A stretch of DNA of 64,000 nucleotides from Maribacter sp. MJ134 (GTDB taxonomy: Bacteria; Bacteroidota; Bacteroidia; Flavobacteriales; Flavobacteriaceae). The translations under genes were made by a program, and so were the position numbers. The stretch lies in contig NZ_CP034570.1 of the NCBI RefSeq assembly GCF_003970695.1, positions 1,364,001 to 1,428,000 of the forward strand, written 5' to 3'. Below the pieces are notes generated by a model that was not told the DNA's origin, did no database searches, and saw nothing but the letters and a program-made list of their open reading frames with translations. Shown piece by piece: positions 50,904 to 60,759 of this stretch (its first letter is position 1; every line of letters starts with the position of its first letter).

Positions 50904-53393
50904 ATGAAAAACATTTTCCTGTTACTCCTTCTATTATGTATTACTAGTATTAACGGTCAAAGACAAGGAGGGAATAAAGGGCAGCGACCCAGCCCTATAA
51001 CAATAACAGGAAAAGTTATAGATCAAGAAACAAGCCAACCTTTAGAATACGCCACCTTTGTACTGCAAAGCATTAGAAATCCCGACAAAATAACAGGAGG
51101 AATCACTGACATAGATGGTATATTTAATGTAGAAACACCCCCTGGGAAATATAACTTAAGTATTGAATATATAGGGTATAAAACCTATAAGAGTGCTAAT
51201 CAGGAAATCACGAAGAATACTGATATCGGTACTGTAAAGCTTCAAGTTTCCGCCGCACAATTAGAAGGGGTAGAAATTGTCGCTGAAAAAACTACCGTAG
51301 AAGTTAGGTTAGATAAAAAAGTATATAATGTTGGTAAAGACCTCACCAACAGTGGTGCCACCATAAGTGATGCCTTGGACAATATACCTTCCGTGACCGT
51401 AGATGTTGATGGTGCTGTGGCTTTAAGGGGTAACGGTAATGTGCGCATACTTATAAATGGAAGGCCTTCGGCTCTGGCAGGTTTTGGCTCAACAGATGCG
51501 CTCCGTCAACTCCCCGCAGATGCAATAGAAAAAGTAGAGGTTATTACAAGTCCGTCGGCACGGTACGATGCAGAAGGTACCGCAGGTATTTTGAATATCG
51601 TTTTGAAAAAAGAAAAAACCCGTGGGGTTAACGGTACAATTAATACCACTGTGGGTTTTCCCGCAGCAGCTTCACTTACTGCTAATCTTAACTTAAGAAA
51701 AGAAAAATACAATCTCTTTACTACCTTAGGATATTCCTATCGTGAACCACCAGGAAATGGTTTTGCCGACAACACTTACTTTAGCGATGCAAGTGAGTTT
51801 GATAGGATTATAGAAGAGCGAGATATCAACAGAATAAACAGCGGTTTTAATCTAAATTTAGGTGTCGAGTATTTTTTAACGGAAACCTCATCGATTACCG
51901 CAAGCGCCTTCGCTAGGACTAACGATGGAGAAGATATCACTGAAAATATTGCAACAGGATTCGTAGCGGCCGAAATTAACCGTATTGCGTTACGTGTGGA
52001 GGACGAGCAAGAAGAAGAGAAAAGCGCACAATTCTCCTTGAATTATAATAATGATTTTAATACCGAAGGACACAAGCTCACTGTAGACCTACAGCTTTCC
52101 TATGACGAAGAATTTAAACCAACACCGATTACAGAAAATCAAATCTTTCCCAGTACCGCACCCATCGCAAACCTTAATATAGAAGAATTAGAGCTGCAAA
52201 ATGAATATTTGGCGCAGGTAGATTATGTGCTCCCTATGGGAGATGCGCAATTTGAAGCAGGATACCGAGGTAATTGGGAACAATCGGATACCGATTTTTA
52301 TTTGGAAGAAGAACTCGATTTAGGTTCTGGCGTTTTTATCCCCAATGCAGGCCTCGTCAACCGCTTTGTATTTAACCAGAACGTGAATTCTTTTTACACA
52401 CAATATGGAGATAAGTTAGGGGCTTTTTCTTATTTGGCCGGACTTAGATTGGAAAACACCCGACTTCAAGGAGAAATTGTAGGTGCGGACGTCGAAAGTT
52501 TGCAAGAGATAGTAGGCGAAGGAATAGATATTAATTTTGATAAGAATTATTTGGGCCTTTTCCCTACTCTAAACCTTATTTATGAGCTGGCAGAAAACGA
52601 GAATTTAACCTTAGGTTACAATAGAAGAATCAACAGGCCTAGAGGACGCTTTATTAATCCGTTCCCTTCACAATCTAGCCGGACCAATATTTTTCAAGGT
52701 AATCCGGATTTGGACCCTGCATTTGCAAATGCATTTGATCTTGGATACTTGAAACGATGGGAAAAATTAACTTTAACCTCATCTATCTATTACCAAAAAG
52801 AAACAAATTCTTTTGAACGTGTACAGGAAGAAACGGGACAAGTGACATCAGACGGTATTGTAGTTATCCGCTCTATCCCTATTAACCTAGCAACAAACGA
52901 GCGTGTGGGTGCGGAATTGGGATTGTTGTACAATCCGGCTAAATGGCTTCGGTTAAACGGTAGTTTTAATTTCTTTCAGTTTAATTCGGAAGGAGAATTC
53001 AACGGTGTTGATTTTGGGGCAACAAACACAAGTTGGTTTTCTAGATTTAGTTCAAAAGCAACCTTACCCGGTAAAATAGATTGGCAGACCAACGCCTTTT
53101 ACCGTGGACCTACCAACAATGCACAAACTGAAAATGAAGGCATATTTACATTGAATTTAGCTTTTAGTAAGGATATTCTAAAGGATAAAGGTACGCTCGC
53201 GTTAAATGTTAGCGACCTATTAAATTCAAGGAAAAGAATTTCATCTACGGTAACCCCGTTTTTTACCTCGGAAAGTGAGTTTCAATGGAGAGAGCGTCAA
53301 ATTACGCTTTCCTTTGTGTACCGTATAAACCAGAATAAGAAACCCGAGCGCGGAGGAAATCGAGGAAACGACGATGATGATTTTGAAGAATAA
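50904..53393 (+). CDS. TonB-dependent outer-membrane receptor, OMP_b-brl type
   Basis: This 829-aa outer-membrane protein has a signal peptide (KNIFLLLLLLCITSINGQ), a carboxypeptidase-regulatory-like domain (about residues 32-118, ITGKVIDQETSQPLEYATF) and a plug (LRQLPADAIEKVEVITS, PSARYDAEGTAGILNIVLKK). A large barrel runs to the end (aromatic strands, final TLSFVYRINQNKK). The cargo is unknown; no SusD-like gene follows, so it is not a standard SusCD pair. The preceding secreted Lys-tailed protein gene is 4 bp upstream, giving a two-gene unit. Confidence 0.9.
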   Translation: MKNIFLLLLLLCITSINGQRQGGNKGQRPSPITITGKVIDQETSQPLEYATFVLQSIRNPDKITGGITDIDGIFNVETPPGKYNLSIEYIGYKTYKSANQEITKNTDIGTVKLQVSAAQLEGVEIVAEKTTVEVRLDKKVYNVGKDLTNSGATISDALDNIPSVTVDVDGAVALRGNGNVRILINGRPSALAGFGSTDALRQLPADAIEKVEVITSPSARYDAEGTAGILNIVLKKEKTRGVNGTINTTVGFPAAASLTANLNLRKEKYNLFTTLGYSYREPPGNGFADNTYFSDASEFDRIIEERDINRINSGFNLNLGVEYFLTETSSITASAFARTNDGEDITENIATGFVAAEINRIALRVEDEQEEEKSAQFSLNYNNDFNTEGHKLTVDLQLSYDEEFKPTPITENQIFPSTAPIANLNIEELELQNEYLAQVDYVLPMGDAQFEAGYRGNWEQSDTDFYLEEELDLGSGVFIPNAGLVNRFVFNQNVNSFYTQYGDKLGAFSYLAGLRLENTRLQGEIVGADVESLQEIVGEGIDINFDKNYLGLFPTLNLIYELAENENLTLGYNRRINRPRGRFINPFPSQSSRTNIFQGNPDLDPAFANAFDLGYLKRWEKLTLTSSIYYQKETNSFERVQEETGQVTSDGIVVIRSIPINLATNERVGAELGLLYNPAKWLRLNGSFNFFQFNSEGEFNGVDFGATNTSWFSRFSSKATLPGKIDWQTNAFYRGPTNNAQTENEGIFTLNLAFSKDILKDKGTLALNVSDLLNSRKRISSTVTPFFTSESEFQWRERQITLSFVYRINQNKKPERGGNRGNDDDDFEE

Positions 53394-53425
53394 GAGCTAA
53401 TGTAAACCCCGTAAATATCTAAAAT

Positions 53426-53456
53426 AAAAAAGGAGCCCATAAGGCTTCTTTTTTTT
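53426..53456. terminator. Terminator after the TonB-type receptor gene
   Basis: GGAGCC and GGCTTC form a short stem with one G-T pair, followed by eight T on the plus strand. It overlaps the end of the minus-strand small membrane protein gene. Confidence 0.75.
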
Positions 53457-53628
53457 ATGCGTCACGTTTGGCTCGTTTGGCGTCACGTTTCTCTTTCAAA
53501 AGTTCTATAATATTACCTCCCAGCCAATAAGGCACTGCAAAAAGTAATAAAAATATCATTAGCCAAAACCCGATAGTAAGTATGGTTAAAAATGCTAAAA
53601 ATCCTAAATATTGGTCAAATTCGAACAT
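53455..53628 (-). CDS. Small membrane protein (57 aa) of unknown function
   Basis: This 57-aa protein starts FEFDQYLGFLAFLTILTIGFWL, so it is mostly one or two hydrophobic helices, followed by a basic tail (LLKEKRDAKRAKRDA). The tail would lie in the cytoplasm. A longer frame begins at 53679, but a promoter -7 box lies over that extension, so ATG at 53628 is used. Unknown role; it sits alone, convergent with the receptor gene. Confidence 0.65.
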   Translation of the reverse strand: MFEFDQYLGFLAFLTILTIGFWLMIFLLLFAVPYWLGGNIIELLKEKRDAKRAKRDA

Positions 53629-53647
53629 ATCAATATTATATATATAA

Positions 53648-53679
53648 CAAAGATACCATAAACCTATTATTTTTTGCAA
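53648..53679 (-). promoter_or_regulatory. Promoter of the small membrane protein gene (TTG-N21-TATCTTTG)
   Basis: TTG at 53679-53677 and TATCTTTG at 53655-53648 on the minus strand are 21 bp apart. Transcription would begin near 53641, about 13 bp before the ATG at 53628. Confidence 0.65.
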
Positions 53680-53765
53680 ACTATAAATGAAATTAATTTG
53701 TGTTGAGGATAAAAAATAAGCTCTAATTAATTTAATCCTTTATTTTTAGCTTTTATCGTATACCT

Positions 53766-53773
53766 TAACTTTG
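53766..53773 (+). promoter_or_regulatory. -7 element of fumC
   Basis: TAACTTTG fits TAnnTTTG, 19 bp before the fumC ATG. No clear -33 TTG. Confidence 0.55.
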
Positions 53774-53792
53774 TAATAGAAAAAAGTACAGT

Positions 53793-55190
53793 ATGGAATA
53801 TAGAATTGAAAAAGATACCATGGGACAAGTAAAAGTTCCAAGTGATAAGTATTGGGGTGCCCAAACGGAGCGTTCTAGAAATAATTTTAAGATTGGGCCC
53901 GTAGCTTCTATGCCCTTGGACATTGTGTACGGTTTTGCCTATTTAAAGAAAGCTGCTGCCTATACCAATTGTGAACTTGGCGTTTTAACCGAATCCAAAC
54001 GCGATTTAATAGCCCAAGTATGTGATGAAATATTGGCAGGTAAGCATGATGACCAGTTTCCATTGGTCATTTGGCAAACTGGCTCTGGAACACAGAGTAA
54101 TATGAACGTAAACGAGGTTATTGCCAATAGGGCACATGAGATAGCCGGCCATAAAATTGGTGAAGGCGAAAAAACCATACAACCCAACGATGATGTCAAT
54201 AAATCGCAATCCTCTAATGATACCTTCCCTACGGGCATGCATATTGCCGCCTACAAGAAAATTGTGGAAGTAACGATTCCTGGTGTCACTCAGTTACGAG
54301 ACACTTTACAGGAAAAGAGTGAAACATTCAAGTCCGTTGTAAAAATCGGAAGAACGCATCTTATGGATGCCACTCCCCTAACCCTTGGTCAGGAATTTTC
54401 CGGTTATGTTTCTCAGCTAGATCACGGTCTAGTGGCCTTAAAAAACACCTTAGGCCACTTAAGTGAATTAGCACTGGGCGGAACCGCGGTAGGAACTGGA
54501 CTCAATACGCCAAAGGGGTATGATGTCCTGGTGGCAAAATATATTGCTGAATTCTCCGGTCTTCCATTTGTAACGGCCAAGAATAAATTTGAGGCACTAG
54601 CAGCGCATGATGCTATTGTTGAAAGTCATGGGGCGCTTAAACAATTAGCAGTTTCATTGAATAAGATAGCGAACGATATTCGCATGATGGCCTCGGGGCC
54701 AAGATCGGGTATCGGAGAAATAATTATCCCAGCCAATGAACCCGGCAGTTCGATCATGCCCGGAAAGGTGAACCCTACGCAATGCGAGGCCCTGACCATG
54801 GTCTGTGCACAAGTAATGGGTAACGATGTGGCCATAGGTGTTGGAGGTACACAAGGACATTATGAATTAAATGTTTTTAAGCCGATGATGGCCGCTAACA
54901 TTTTACAGTCCGCTCAGTTAATAGGAGATGCTTGCGTAAGCTTTGAAGAAAACTGTGCTGCGGGTATAGCACCGAATCATTCCGTAATCAAAGAATTATT
55001 GAACAACTCCTTGATGTTGGTGACCGCATTAAATACCAAAATTGGATACTATAAAGCGGCGGATATAGCCAATACAGCGCATAAGAATGGAACTACTTTA
55101 AAAGAAGAAGCTATTAATTTAGGCTACGTAAGTGCTGAAGATTATGATGAATGGGTAAAGCCCGAAGCTATGGTAGGTAGTTTAAAATAG
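53793..55190 (+). CDS. fumC: Class II fumarate hydratase
   Basis: This 465-aa cytoplasmic enzyme hydrates fumarate to malate in the citric acid cycle. It has the signature [13 protein letters not shown] (residues ~318-330), the SS loop near 140 ([17 protein letters not shown]) and [16 protein letters not shown]. The class II fold (aspartase superfamily) needs no iron-sulfur cluster. The length and [15 protein letters not shown] block fit fumarase and not aspartase or argininosuccinate lyase. It is a single gene with its own promoter and terminator. Confidence 0.96.
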   Translation: MEYRIEKDTMGQVKVPSDKYWGAQTERSRNNFKIGPVASMPLDIVYGFAYLKKAAAYTNCELGVLTESKRDLIAQVCDEILAGKHDDQFPLVIWQTGSGTQSNMNVNEVIANRAHEIAGHKIGEGEKTIQPNDDVNKSQSSNDTFPTGMHIAAYKKIVEVTIPGVTQLRDTLQEKSETFKSVVKIGRTHLMDATPLTLGQEFSGYVSQLDHGLVALKNTLGHLSELALGGTAVGTGLNTPKGYDVLVAKYIAEFSGLPFVTAKNKFEALAAHDAIVESHGALKQLAVSLNKIANDIRMMASGPRSGIGEIIIPANEPGSSIMPGKVNPTQCEALTMVCAQVMGNDVAIGVGGTQGHYELNVFKPMMAANILQSAQLIGDACVSFEENCAAGIAPNHSVIKELLNNSLMLVTALNTKIGYYKAADIANTAHKNGTTLKEEAINLGYVSAEDYDEWVKPEAMVGSLK

Positions 55191-55212
55191 GGTCCTATTT
55201 TGCCATAAAACA

Positions 55213-55243
55213 AAAAGGGCAATCCATGATGGATTGCCCTTTT
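55213..55243. terminator. Bidirectional terminator after fumC
   Basis: GGGCAATCC and GGATTGCCC form a 9-bp stem around ATGAT, with A and T runs outside. It separates fumC from the convergent coiled-coil gene. Confidence 0.9.
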
Positions 55244-55264
55244 CTTATAAAATGGGTAGTGTTC

Positions 55265-56152
55265 CTACTTTAAGGTAAACTGAGAAGTTCCCAGTAATTT
55301 CAACTTGTCGTCATATACATTTACCATATATTGTCCTTTTTGAAAATCACCTGCTGGCTTATTGATATAATCACAAATATCCAAGGACTTGTTCTCGTAG
55401 TAGAAACCAGTTCCTTTGCTATAGGTTATTGAAGCACCGTTATCATTGGTCTTAGAAAAACTCTCTCCTAAAACGTTTCCTTGAGGATCTAATGTCTCAA
55501 TATAGAACTCTCTGTCCCCTGCTTGTGCTATAACGTTATCAGCAACTGTAAAACAGATTTTAAACTTATCTGTAGCTTTAGCTCTTGAAGTAGAGACTAA
55601 TTTACCACTGTTACGCTCCTTAACGGCATCAACGTTAATTTTTGAAAGATTCAAAGCGGAACCCTTCTCTACAACATCTGCTAATTGTGTATTTTGAACT
55701 ACAAGAGAATCATTGAAGACCGTTTGCTTCTCTAACTCCACGTAAGTGCTATCTCTCTGCATGGCGATCATGCTGTTCGAACGTGTTAACGAATCTACTT
55801 GCTTTAATAATTGCTCTCTTTCCGCTTTAAGAACACCCACTTGTCTTCTATATCTTGCTAAAGAAGAAATATCGGCTTTCATCGTTTTTACAGAATCAAT
55901 ATATTTTGCAATATTATCTCTGGCACTTACTAATTCCTCGTTAGTAGCATTGCTCTCTAAAATAGCCTTATCATATTCAGATTTTAAACTATTTAAATCT
56001 TCTACTACCAATTCTTTTTCTTTAGTAAGAACAGTTTCAGTCTTCTTTTTATCTTGATAAAGACTTACTGTGTAAATAATGGTACCTAAAAGCACAACAC
56101 CAAGTAATGCCGCTAATACCTTTAATCCATTGTTATTTTTTGTTTCAGTCAT
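55265..56152 (-). CDS. Membrane-anchored coiled-coil protein of unknown function
   Basis: This 295-aa protein has one N-terminal membrane helix (VLAALLGVVLLGTIIYTVSLY), a long coiled coil (about residues 35-165, LTKEKELVVEDLNSLKSEYDK and later heptads), and a C-terminal beta domain (FKICFTVADNVIAQAG, FYIETLDPQGNVLGE). The protein is periplasm-facing. In Bacteroidota it is often labelled as a chromosome-partitioning protein, but nothing in the sequence (no Walker motif) supports that. Function unknown. Confidence 0.75.
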   Translation of the reverse strand: MTETKNNNGLKVLAALLGVVLLGTIIYTVSLYQDKKKTETVLTKEKELVVEDLNSLKSEYDKAILESNATNEELVSARDNIAKYIDSVKTMKADISSLARYRRQVGVLKAEREQLLKQVDSLTRSNSMIAMQRDSTYVELEKQTVFNDSLVVQNTQLADVVEKGSALNLSKINVDAVKERNSGKLVSTSRAKATDKFKICFTVADNVIAQAGDREFYIETLDPQGNVLGESFSKTNDNGASITYSKGTGFYYENKSLDICDYINKPAGDFQKGQYMVNVYDDKLKLLGTSQFTLK

Positions 56153-56257
56153 AATGTACTATTTAATTAATCTTAGTTGATTTTCAATAAATGTTTTTGT
56201 TTGTATCACTCTATATACGAGTAGAACAGTTTTTTAGATGTTGAAAGTGTTAATTTA

Positions 56258-56290
56258 TTGAAACGGCTTTAATTACATAACTTAACTTTG
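56258..56290 (+). promoter_or_regulatory. Promoter of the GNAT gene (TTG-N22-TAACTTTG)
   Basis: TTG at 56258-56260 and TAACTTTG at 56283-56290 are 22 bp apart, at the long end of the Bacteroidetes range. The ATG follows at 56322. Confidence 0.6.
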
Positions 56291-56321
56291 TTAAATCAAT
56301 TAGACCAATCAATATATTATC

Positions 56322-56798
56322 ATGGTTAACATAGTCCCATTTCAAAGAGAGTATGCTACGGCTTTTAGAGACTTGAATATGGCGTGGCTCAAGGAATATT
56401 TTTATATAGAGCCAAAAGACAGGATGTTATTGGAGCACTGCCAAGAGCACATTATTGATAAGGGAGGGCATATTTTCATTGCCTTAATAGAAAACCGTCC
56501 TGTGGGTTGCTTTTCGCTTATTCCCATCTCAGCTAAAATTTTTGAACTTGGAAAAATGGCCGTTTCCCAGGAAAACCAGGGAGAAGGAATAGGACAACAA
56601 TTACTCACTTTTGCCATAGACTTTGCAAAACAACGGAATTGGGAAAAAATCATTCTCTACTCTAGTACAAAATTACCGAGCGCACTTTATATTTATAGAA
56701 AGTATGGATTTAAAACCGTTGCACTGGAAAAAAATTTACCTTATGCCAGAAGTGATATAAAAATGGAATTAAATTTGATTCCCGTAATTGAAAAATAA
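56322..56798 (+). CDS. GNAT family N-acetyltransferase
   Basis: This 158-aa acetyltransferase starts MVNIVPFQREYATAFRDLNMAWL and carries the acetyl-CoA pyrophosphate loop in MAVSQENQGEGIGQQLLTFAIDFA (Q-x-x-G-x-G). It acetylates a small amine or protein N-terminus; the substrate is unknown. It is 6 bp before the MBL lipoprotein gene, probably one transcript. No signal peptide is present. Confidence 0.87.
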   Translation: MVNIVPFQREYATAFRDLNMAWLKEYFYIEPKDRMLLEHCQEHIIDKGGHIFIALIENRPVGCFSLIPISAKIFELGKMAVSQENQGEGIGQQLLTFAIDFAKQRNWEKIILYSSTKLPSALYIYRKYGFKTVALEKNLPYARSDIKMELNLIPVIEK

Positions 56799-56804
56799 CG
56801 AATT

Positions 56805-57599
56805 ATGAAAAAGATTAGTGTCAGTCTAGTATTACTATCAGTGCTAATATTAGGCTGTAAAGAAACGAACAAATCCCAGATAGTGCAAACTGCGGCATTA
56901 CCCGGTAATGAGGCTGTGACGGAGAATTCCGAATTAAAAATAATACCTATTTCTCATGCTACGACAGTTTTAGAGTGGGACGATATTGTCATCTACGTTG
57001 ATCCCGTAGGAGGTGCTGAAGCCTTTTCATCTCAAAAAGACCCCGATCTCATATTGATAACGGACATTCACGGCGATCACTTTAACTTAGAAACTCTACA
57101 AGGACTCAATACTATGAAGTCCAAAATTGTTGTACCACAGGCCGTGGCCAATAAAATGTCTGATGAATTTGTACCACAACTGGATATTCTAAATAACGGT
57201 GATACAAAAGAACGTTTTGACATTGACATCAAGGCCATACCCATGTACAATTTGCGAGAAGAAGCCTTGAAGTTCCATGAAAAAGGCAGGGGTAACGGTT
57301 ATGTCTTGACAAAGGAAGGCCAAAGTCTTTATTTTTCAGGAGATACCGAGGATATTCCGGAAATGAGAGCCTTAGAAAATATAGATAAGGCTTTCATCTG
57401 TATGAACCTCCCCTATACCATGACAGAAGAAAGTGCTGCGAGTGCAGTGCTCCAGTTTAAGCCTAAACAAGTATATCCTTACCATTACAGAGGAAGACCT
57501 GATGTGAGTGATGTAGCAAAATTCAAAAAAATCGTCAATAATGGAAATCAGGACATTGAAGTAGTTCAGCTAGATTGGTATCCCAATGAGGATTACTAA
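56805..57599 (+). CDS. MBL-fold lipoprotein, UlaG-like
   Basis: This 264-aa protein has a lipoprotein signal (SVLILGCKETN, Cys in the lipobox). The metallo-beta-lactamase motif TDIHGDHFNLETL replaces the usual HxHxDH by D-I-H-G-D-H, and later ligands appear as YFSGDTE and PYHYRG. UlaG-like proteins hydrolyse lactones or related esters. As a periplasmic or outer-membrane lipoprotein its substrate would be extracellular. It follows the GNAT gene and is terminated by a strong hairpin. Confidence 0.85.
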   Translation: MKKISVSLVLLSVLILGCKETNKSQIVQTAALPGNEAVTENSELKIIPISHATTVLEWDDIVIYVDPVGGAEAFSSQKDPDLILITDIHGDHFNLETLQGLNTMKSKIVVPQAVANKMSDEFVPQLDILNNGDTKERFDIDIKAIPMYNLREEALKFHEKGRGNGYVLTKEGQSLYFSGDTEDIPEMRALENIDKAFICMNLPYTMTEESAASAVLQFKPKQVYPYHYRGRPDVSDVAKFKKIVNNGNQDIEVVQLDWYPNEDY

Positions 57600-57623
57600 A
57601 GTATAGGTAACACGTGTAATACT

Positions 57624-57656
57624 AAAAAAGCTCCTGAGAAATTCAGGAGCTTTTTT
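57624..57656. terminator. Bidirectional terminator
   Basis: AAAAAAGCTCCTGA pairs with TCAGGAGCTTTTTT around GAAAT, a 14-bp stem with long A/T runs. It lies between convergent genes. Confidence 0.92.
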
Positions 57657-57680
57657 CAGTATTGACATCAGCCGCGACTA

Positions 57681-59372
57681 CTATCGAATCAGCTTTTTGT
57701 ATTTAATTCGCTTCGGCATAATATCCGCACCTAAACGTTTCTTTCTGTTCTCTTCGTAATCAGAGAAAGAACCTTCAAAGAAATATACTTGCGAATCACC
57801 CTCAAAAGCCAAAATGTGGGTACAAATCCTATCTAAAAACCATCTATCGTGAGATATCACAACAGCACAACCAGCAAAGTTTTCCAAGCCCTCTTCTAGG
57901 GCTCGTAAGGTATTTACGTCCAGATCGTTCGTTGGTTCATCTAAAAGTAAAACATTACCCTCTTCTTTTAAGGTCATGGCCAGGTGTAATCGGTTTCGCT
58001 CTCCACCGGAAAGCATATTTACCTTTTTGTTCTGCTCACTTCCTGAAAAATTGAATCTACTTAAATACGCTCTGGAGTTAACTTGTCTGCCCCCCATCAT
58101 AACGAGTTCTTGTTCATCACTGAAATTTTGCCAAATAGTTTTTTCAGGATCTATGTTAGCGTGACTCTGGTCTACATAGGCAATTTTAGCGGTATCACCT
58201 ACGATGAACTCTCCCTTATCGGGCGTTTCTTCTCCCATTATCATTCTAAATATAGTCGTTTTACCAGCACCATTAGGACCAATAATACCTACTATACCCG
58301 CTTGTGGCAGGTTGAAAGCTAAATCCTCATAGAGCAACTTGTCGTCATATGCCTTGCTTACACCTTTGGCCTCGATAACGTTTGTACCTAGTCTAGGACC
58401 GTTGGGAATATATATTTCCAGTTTCTCGTCCAGCTGCTTTTGATCCTGGCTCATCAATTTGTCATAGTTCTTCAAACGTGCCTTTTGTTTGGTCTGTCTT
58501 CCTTTTGCTCCTTGCCTTACCCACTCCAGCTCTCGCTCTAAAGTCTTCTGTCTTTTAGAGGCCGTTTTACTTTCTTGGGCCAAGCGTTTCGATTTCTGGT
58601 CTAGCCAAGAAGAATAATTCCCTTTCCAAGGAATGCCTTCTCCCCTATCCAGTTCCAAAATCCATCCCGCAACATTGTCCAGGAAGTACCTATCGTGCGT
58701 AACTGCGATTACCGTGCCTTTATATTGGGCCAAATAATGTTCTAACCAATGTACGGATTCAGCATCTAAATGGTTCGTAGGCTCATCTAAAAGTAAAATC
58801 TCCGGCTCTTGAAGCAGTAATCTACATAGGGCGACCCTTCTGCGTTCCCCACCGGATAGCACTCCTATTTTCTTATCCGAATCAGGTGTTCTTAGGGCAT
58901 CCATAGCGATCTCTAACTTGGTATCTAACTCCCAAGCGTTGGAGGCGTCTATCTTATCTTGCAACAAAGCTTGTTTATCCATAAGTTTCTGCATCTTATC
59001 AGCATCTTCATAAACTTCCGGAAGCCCAAACATGTCATTGATTTTGTTATATTCATCTAAAATGGCCACGGTTTCAGCGACACCTTCTTTAACAATCTCA
59101 AGAACCGTTTTATTTTCGTCCAACTCCGGCTCCTGTTCTAAGTAGCCTACATTATACCCAGGAGAGAAAACTACATCACCCTGAAAATTTTTATCGACTC
59201 CTGCGATTATCTTGAGTAAGGTGGATTTACCTGAACCGTTCAGGCCCAAAATACCAATTTTTGCTCCGTAGAAGAAGCTTAAATAAATGTTCTTTAGAAC
59301 AGGCGTATTCGCATTCTTGTAGGTTTTGGTTAAACCGGACATAGAAAAAATGACCTTCTTATCGTCAGACAT
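57681..59372 (-). CDS. ettA: Energy-dependent translational throttle protein EttA (ABC-F)
   Basis: This 563-aa cytoplasmic ABC-F ATPase binds the ribosomal E site and couples translation to the ATP/ADP ratio. Two ABC modules are visible: Walker A GLNGSGKST (near 44) and GPNGAGKTT (near 365), signatures LSGGERRRVALCRLL and LSGGERNRLHLAM, and Walker B EILLLDEPTNHLD and VLLLDEPTNDLD. The toe/arm region and PtIM linker (WLDQKSKRLAQESKTASKRQ) follow the EttA plan. It has no membrane segment, so it is not a transporter. The start is ATG at 59372. Confidence 0.95.
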   Translation of the reverse strand: MSDDKKVIFSMSGLTKTYKNANTPVLKNIYLSFFYGAKIGILGLNGSGKSTLLKIIAGVDKNFQGDVVFSPGYNVGYLEQEPELDENKTVLEIVKEGVAETVAILDEYNKINDMFGLPEVYEDADKMQKLMDKQALLQDKIDASNAWELDTKLEIAMDALRTPDSDKKIGVLSGGERRRVALCRLLLQEPEILLLDEPTNHLDAESVHWLEHYLAQYKGTVIAVTHDRYFLDNVAGWILELDRGEGIPWKGNYSSWLDQKSKRLAQESKTASKRQKTLERELEWVRQGAKGRQTKQKARLKNYDKLMSQDQKQLDEKLEIYIPNGPRLGTNVIEAKGVSKAYDDKLLYEDLAFNLPQAGIVGIIGPNGAGKTTIFRMIMGEETPDKGEFIVGDTAKIAYVDQSHANIDPEKTIWQNFSDEQELVMMGGRQVNSRAYLSRFNFSGSEQNKKVNMLSGGERNRLHLAMTLKEEGNVLLLDEPTNDLDVNTLRALEEGLENFAGCAVVISHDRWFLDRICTHILAFEGDSQVYFFEGSFSDYEENRKKRLGADIMPKRIKYKKLIR

Positions 59373-59504
59373 AAGTTTTTAATATTAAATATTAGATGTA
59401 ATTGAACAATTGGTGAACGTTCGAAAGTATCGCACGTATTTTATATAAGATCAGCGGATTAAGTAAGGACTATTATTCCTTTGATTTAAACGCTATGGTA
59501 AATT

Positions 59505-59687
59505 TTAAACCCTACCCTTCAATGCATTGAATACCCAAGCAATGGCAAAAAAACCAACGCCTACAGAGGCAAAACCCCATCCGGCAACATCATCATATCT
59601 AAAGGCTCCTAAGGCAATAAGTCCAAGCCCAACTCCTATCATAATCCAAGTTGCCCATGCCAATACTGTATTCTTATTCATGCTCAT
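59505..59687 (-). CDS. CAL67264 family small membrane protein
   Basis: This 60-aa protein has two membrane helices (NTVLAWATWIMIGVGLGLIALG and GFASVGVGFFAIAWVFNAL) joined by AFRYDDVAGW. It matches the CAL67264 family of Flavobacteriaceae as I remember it. A longer frame from 59771 adds residues with no homology; the Met at 59687 (or 59681) is preferred. Function unknown; the helices and conserved RYDD loop suggest a structural or sensing role. Confidence 0.8.
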   Translation of the reverse strand: MSMNKNTVLAWATWIMIGVGLGLIALGAFRYDDVAGWGFASVGVGFFAIAWVFNALKGRV

Positions 59688-59760
59688 ATGCTCATTTTGG
59701 TTTGTGGTAACTCCAAATATCGTGAATTTAAAAAATAATACAAGATTTTTTAGACAGGTT

Positions 59761-60735
59761 TTACCCTTCAAATGGGAATCTTACACCGGCTTTGTTCCTT
59801 ACCGTATCCAATAGCGCACACAAATCGGTACTATTCTTATGGCTCCAAAGTTGACTTTGCAATAAACCTGCTTCCAGACAGTGCTGTACCTCTTGAATTT
59901 CATAGGAGTATCCCTTGCCAACTTTACCAACCTCAACATCCGTCATTTCCTGCCCTTTTTGTACGATATATCCAAAAGTTTCATGCCATCTAGGTTTTAT
60001 ATAGATAGACCCTTTGCTGCCGGCTATCTCCGCCTTCATCTCCGAATTAGAAGATAAACCGCTATAAAGTATGGCTTGTGCTTGCTCATATTCGAAAATC
60101 ATGGAAGTCTGAACTTCAACCCCGGTTTTATGAAAATTTGATTTTGCCGTAATGTTATCTGGCATTCCTAATAGGAGATAAGCCAGAAAAATAGGATAGA
60201 TTCCAATATCCAATATAGAGCCCCCTGCCAAAGCTGGATTTAAAATTCTTCCCTTCTCATCCCTATCCAATCCATAGAAGGCAAAATCGGCCTTTAAATA
60301 ACCAAGGGTACCTATTTCACCATTTTCAACAAGTTCCTTTACCTTTCTAATGGTAGGATTAAATCGGGTCCATAAGGCTTCCATTAAAAAAACCTTATTC
60401 TCCTTAGCTTTTTCGAGCATACGGGCCACCTCTGCACCATTTATGCCTAAAGGTTTTTCGCAGAGCACATGTTTTTTATAATCCATCGCCATAATACTCA
60501 GTGCTGCGTGCGATGTGTGTGGCGTAGCGATGTAAACCACATCTACAGTATCACTTTTAAAAAGGTCTTCATAGCTTCCAAAAGCGTGTGGAGCGTTATA
60601 ATGAGCAGCAAATTCCTGTGCTTTTGTTACATCTCTTGATGCTACCGCAGTAATGGCATTATCCTTCACCAAAGCCATATCCTTAGCAAAGGTGTGAGCA
60701 ATATTACCGGCTCCTACAATTCCCCATCGTATCAT
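59761..60735 (-). CDS. Gfo/Idh/MocA family oxidoreductase
   Basis: This 324-aa NAD(P)-dependent dehydrogenase opens with the Rossmann motif IRWGIVGAGNIAHTFAKDM (GxGxxG variant GAGNIA). The family catalytic motif is HVLCEKPLGINGAEV (EKP near residue 94), and the C-terminal domain has TARFNPTIRK-like helices. Substrates are sugars or cyclitols, unknown here. ATG at 60735 is chosen over TTG at 60762; a -7 promoter box lies over the latter. It is divergent from the acyl-CoA carboxylase gene. Confidence 0.9.
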   Translation of the reverse strand: MIRWGIVGAGNIAHTFAKDMALVKDNAITAVASRDVTKAQEFAAHYNAPHAFGSYEDLFKSDTVDVVYIATPHTSHAALSIMAMDYKKHVLCEKPLGINGAEVARMLEKAKENKVFLMEALWTRFNPTIRKVKELVENGEIGTLGYLKADFAFYGLDRDEKGRILNPALAGGSILDIGIYPIFLAYLLLGMPDNITAKSNFHKTGVEVQTSMIFEYEQAQAILYSGLSSNSEMKAEIAGSKGSIYIKPRWHETFGYIVQKGQEMTDVEVGKVGKGYSYEIQEVQHCLEAGLLQSQLWSHKNSTDLCALLDTVRNKAGVRFPFEG

Positions 60736-60759
60736 TCTAAAAGGTGTTTGAAGTTTATC

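Noticed and set aside
53455..53679. 74-aa version of the small membrane protein
   Set aside because: The upstream start is overlapped by a TTG-N21-TATCTTTG promoter; the 57-aa form is more likely.
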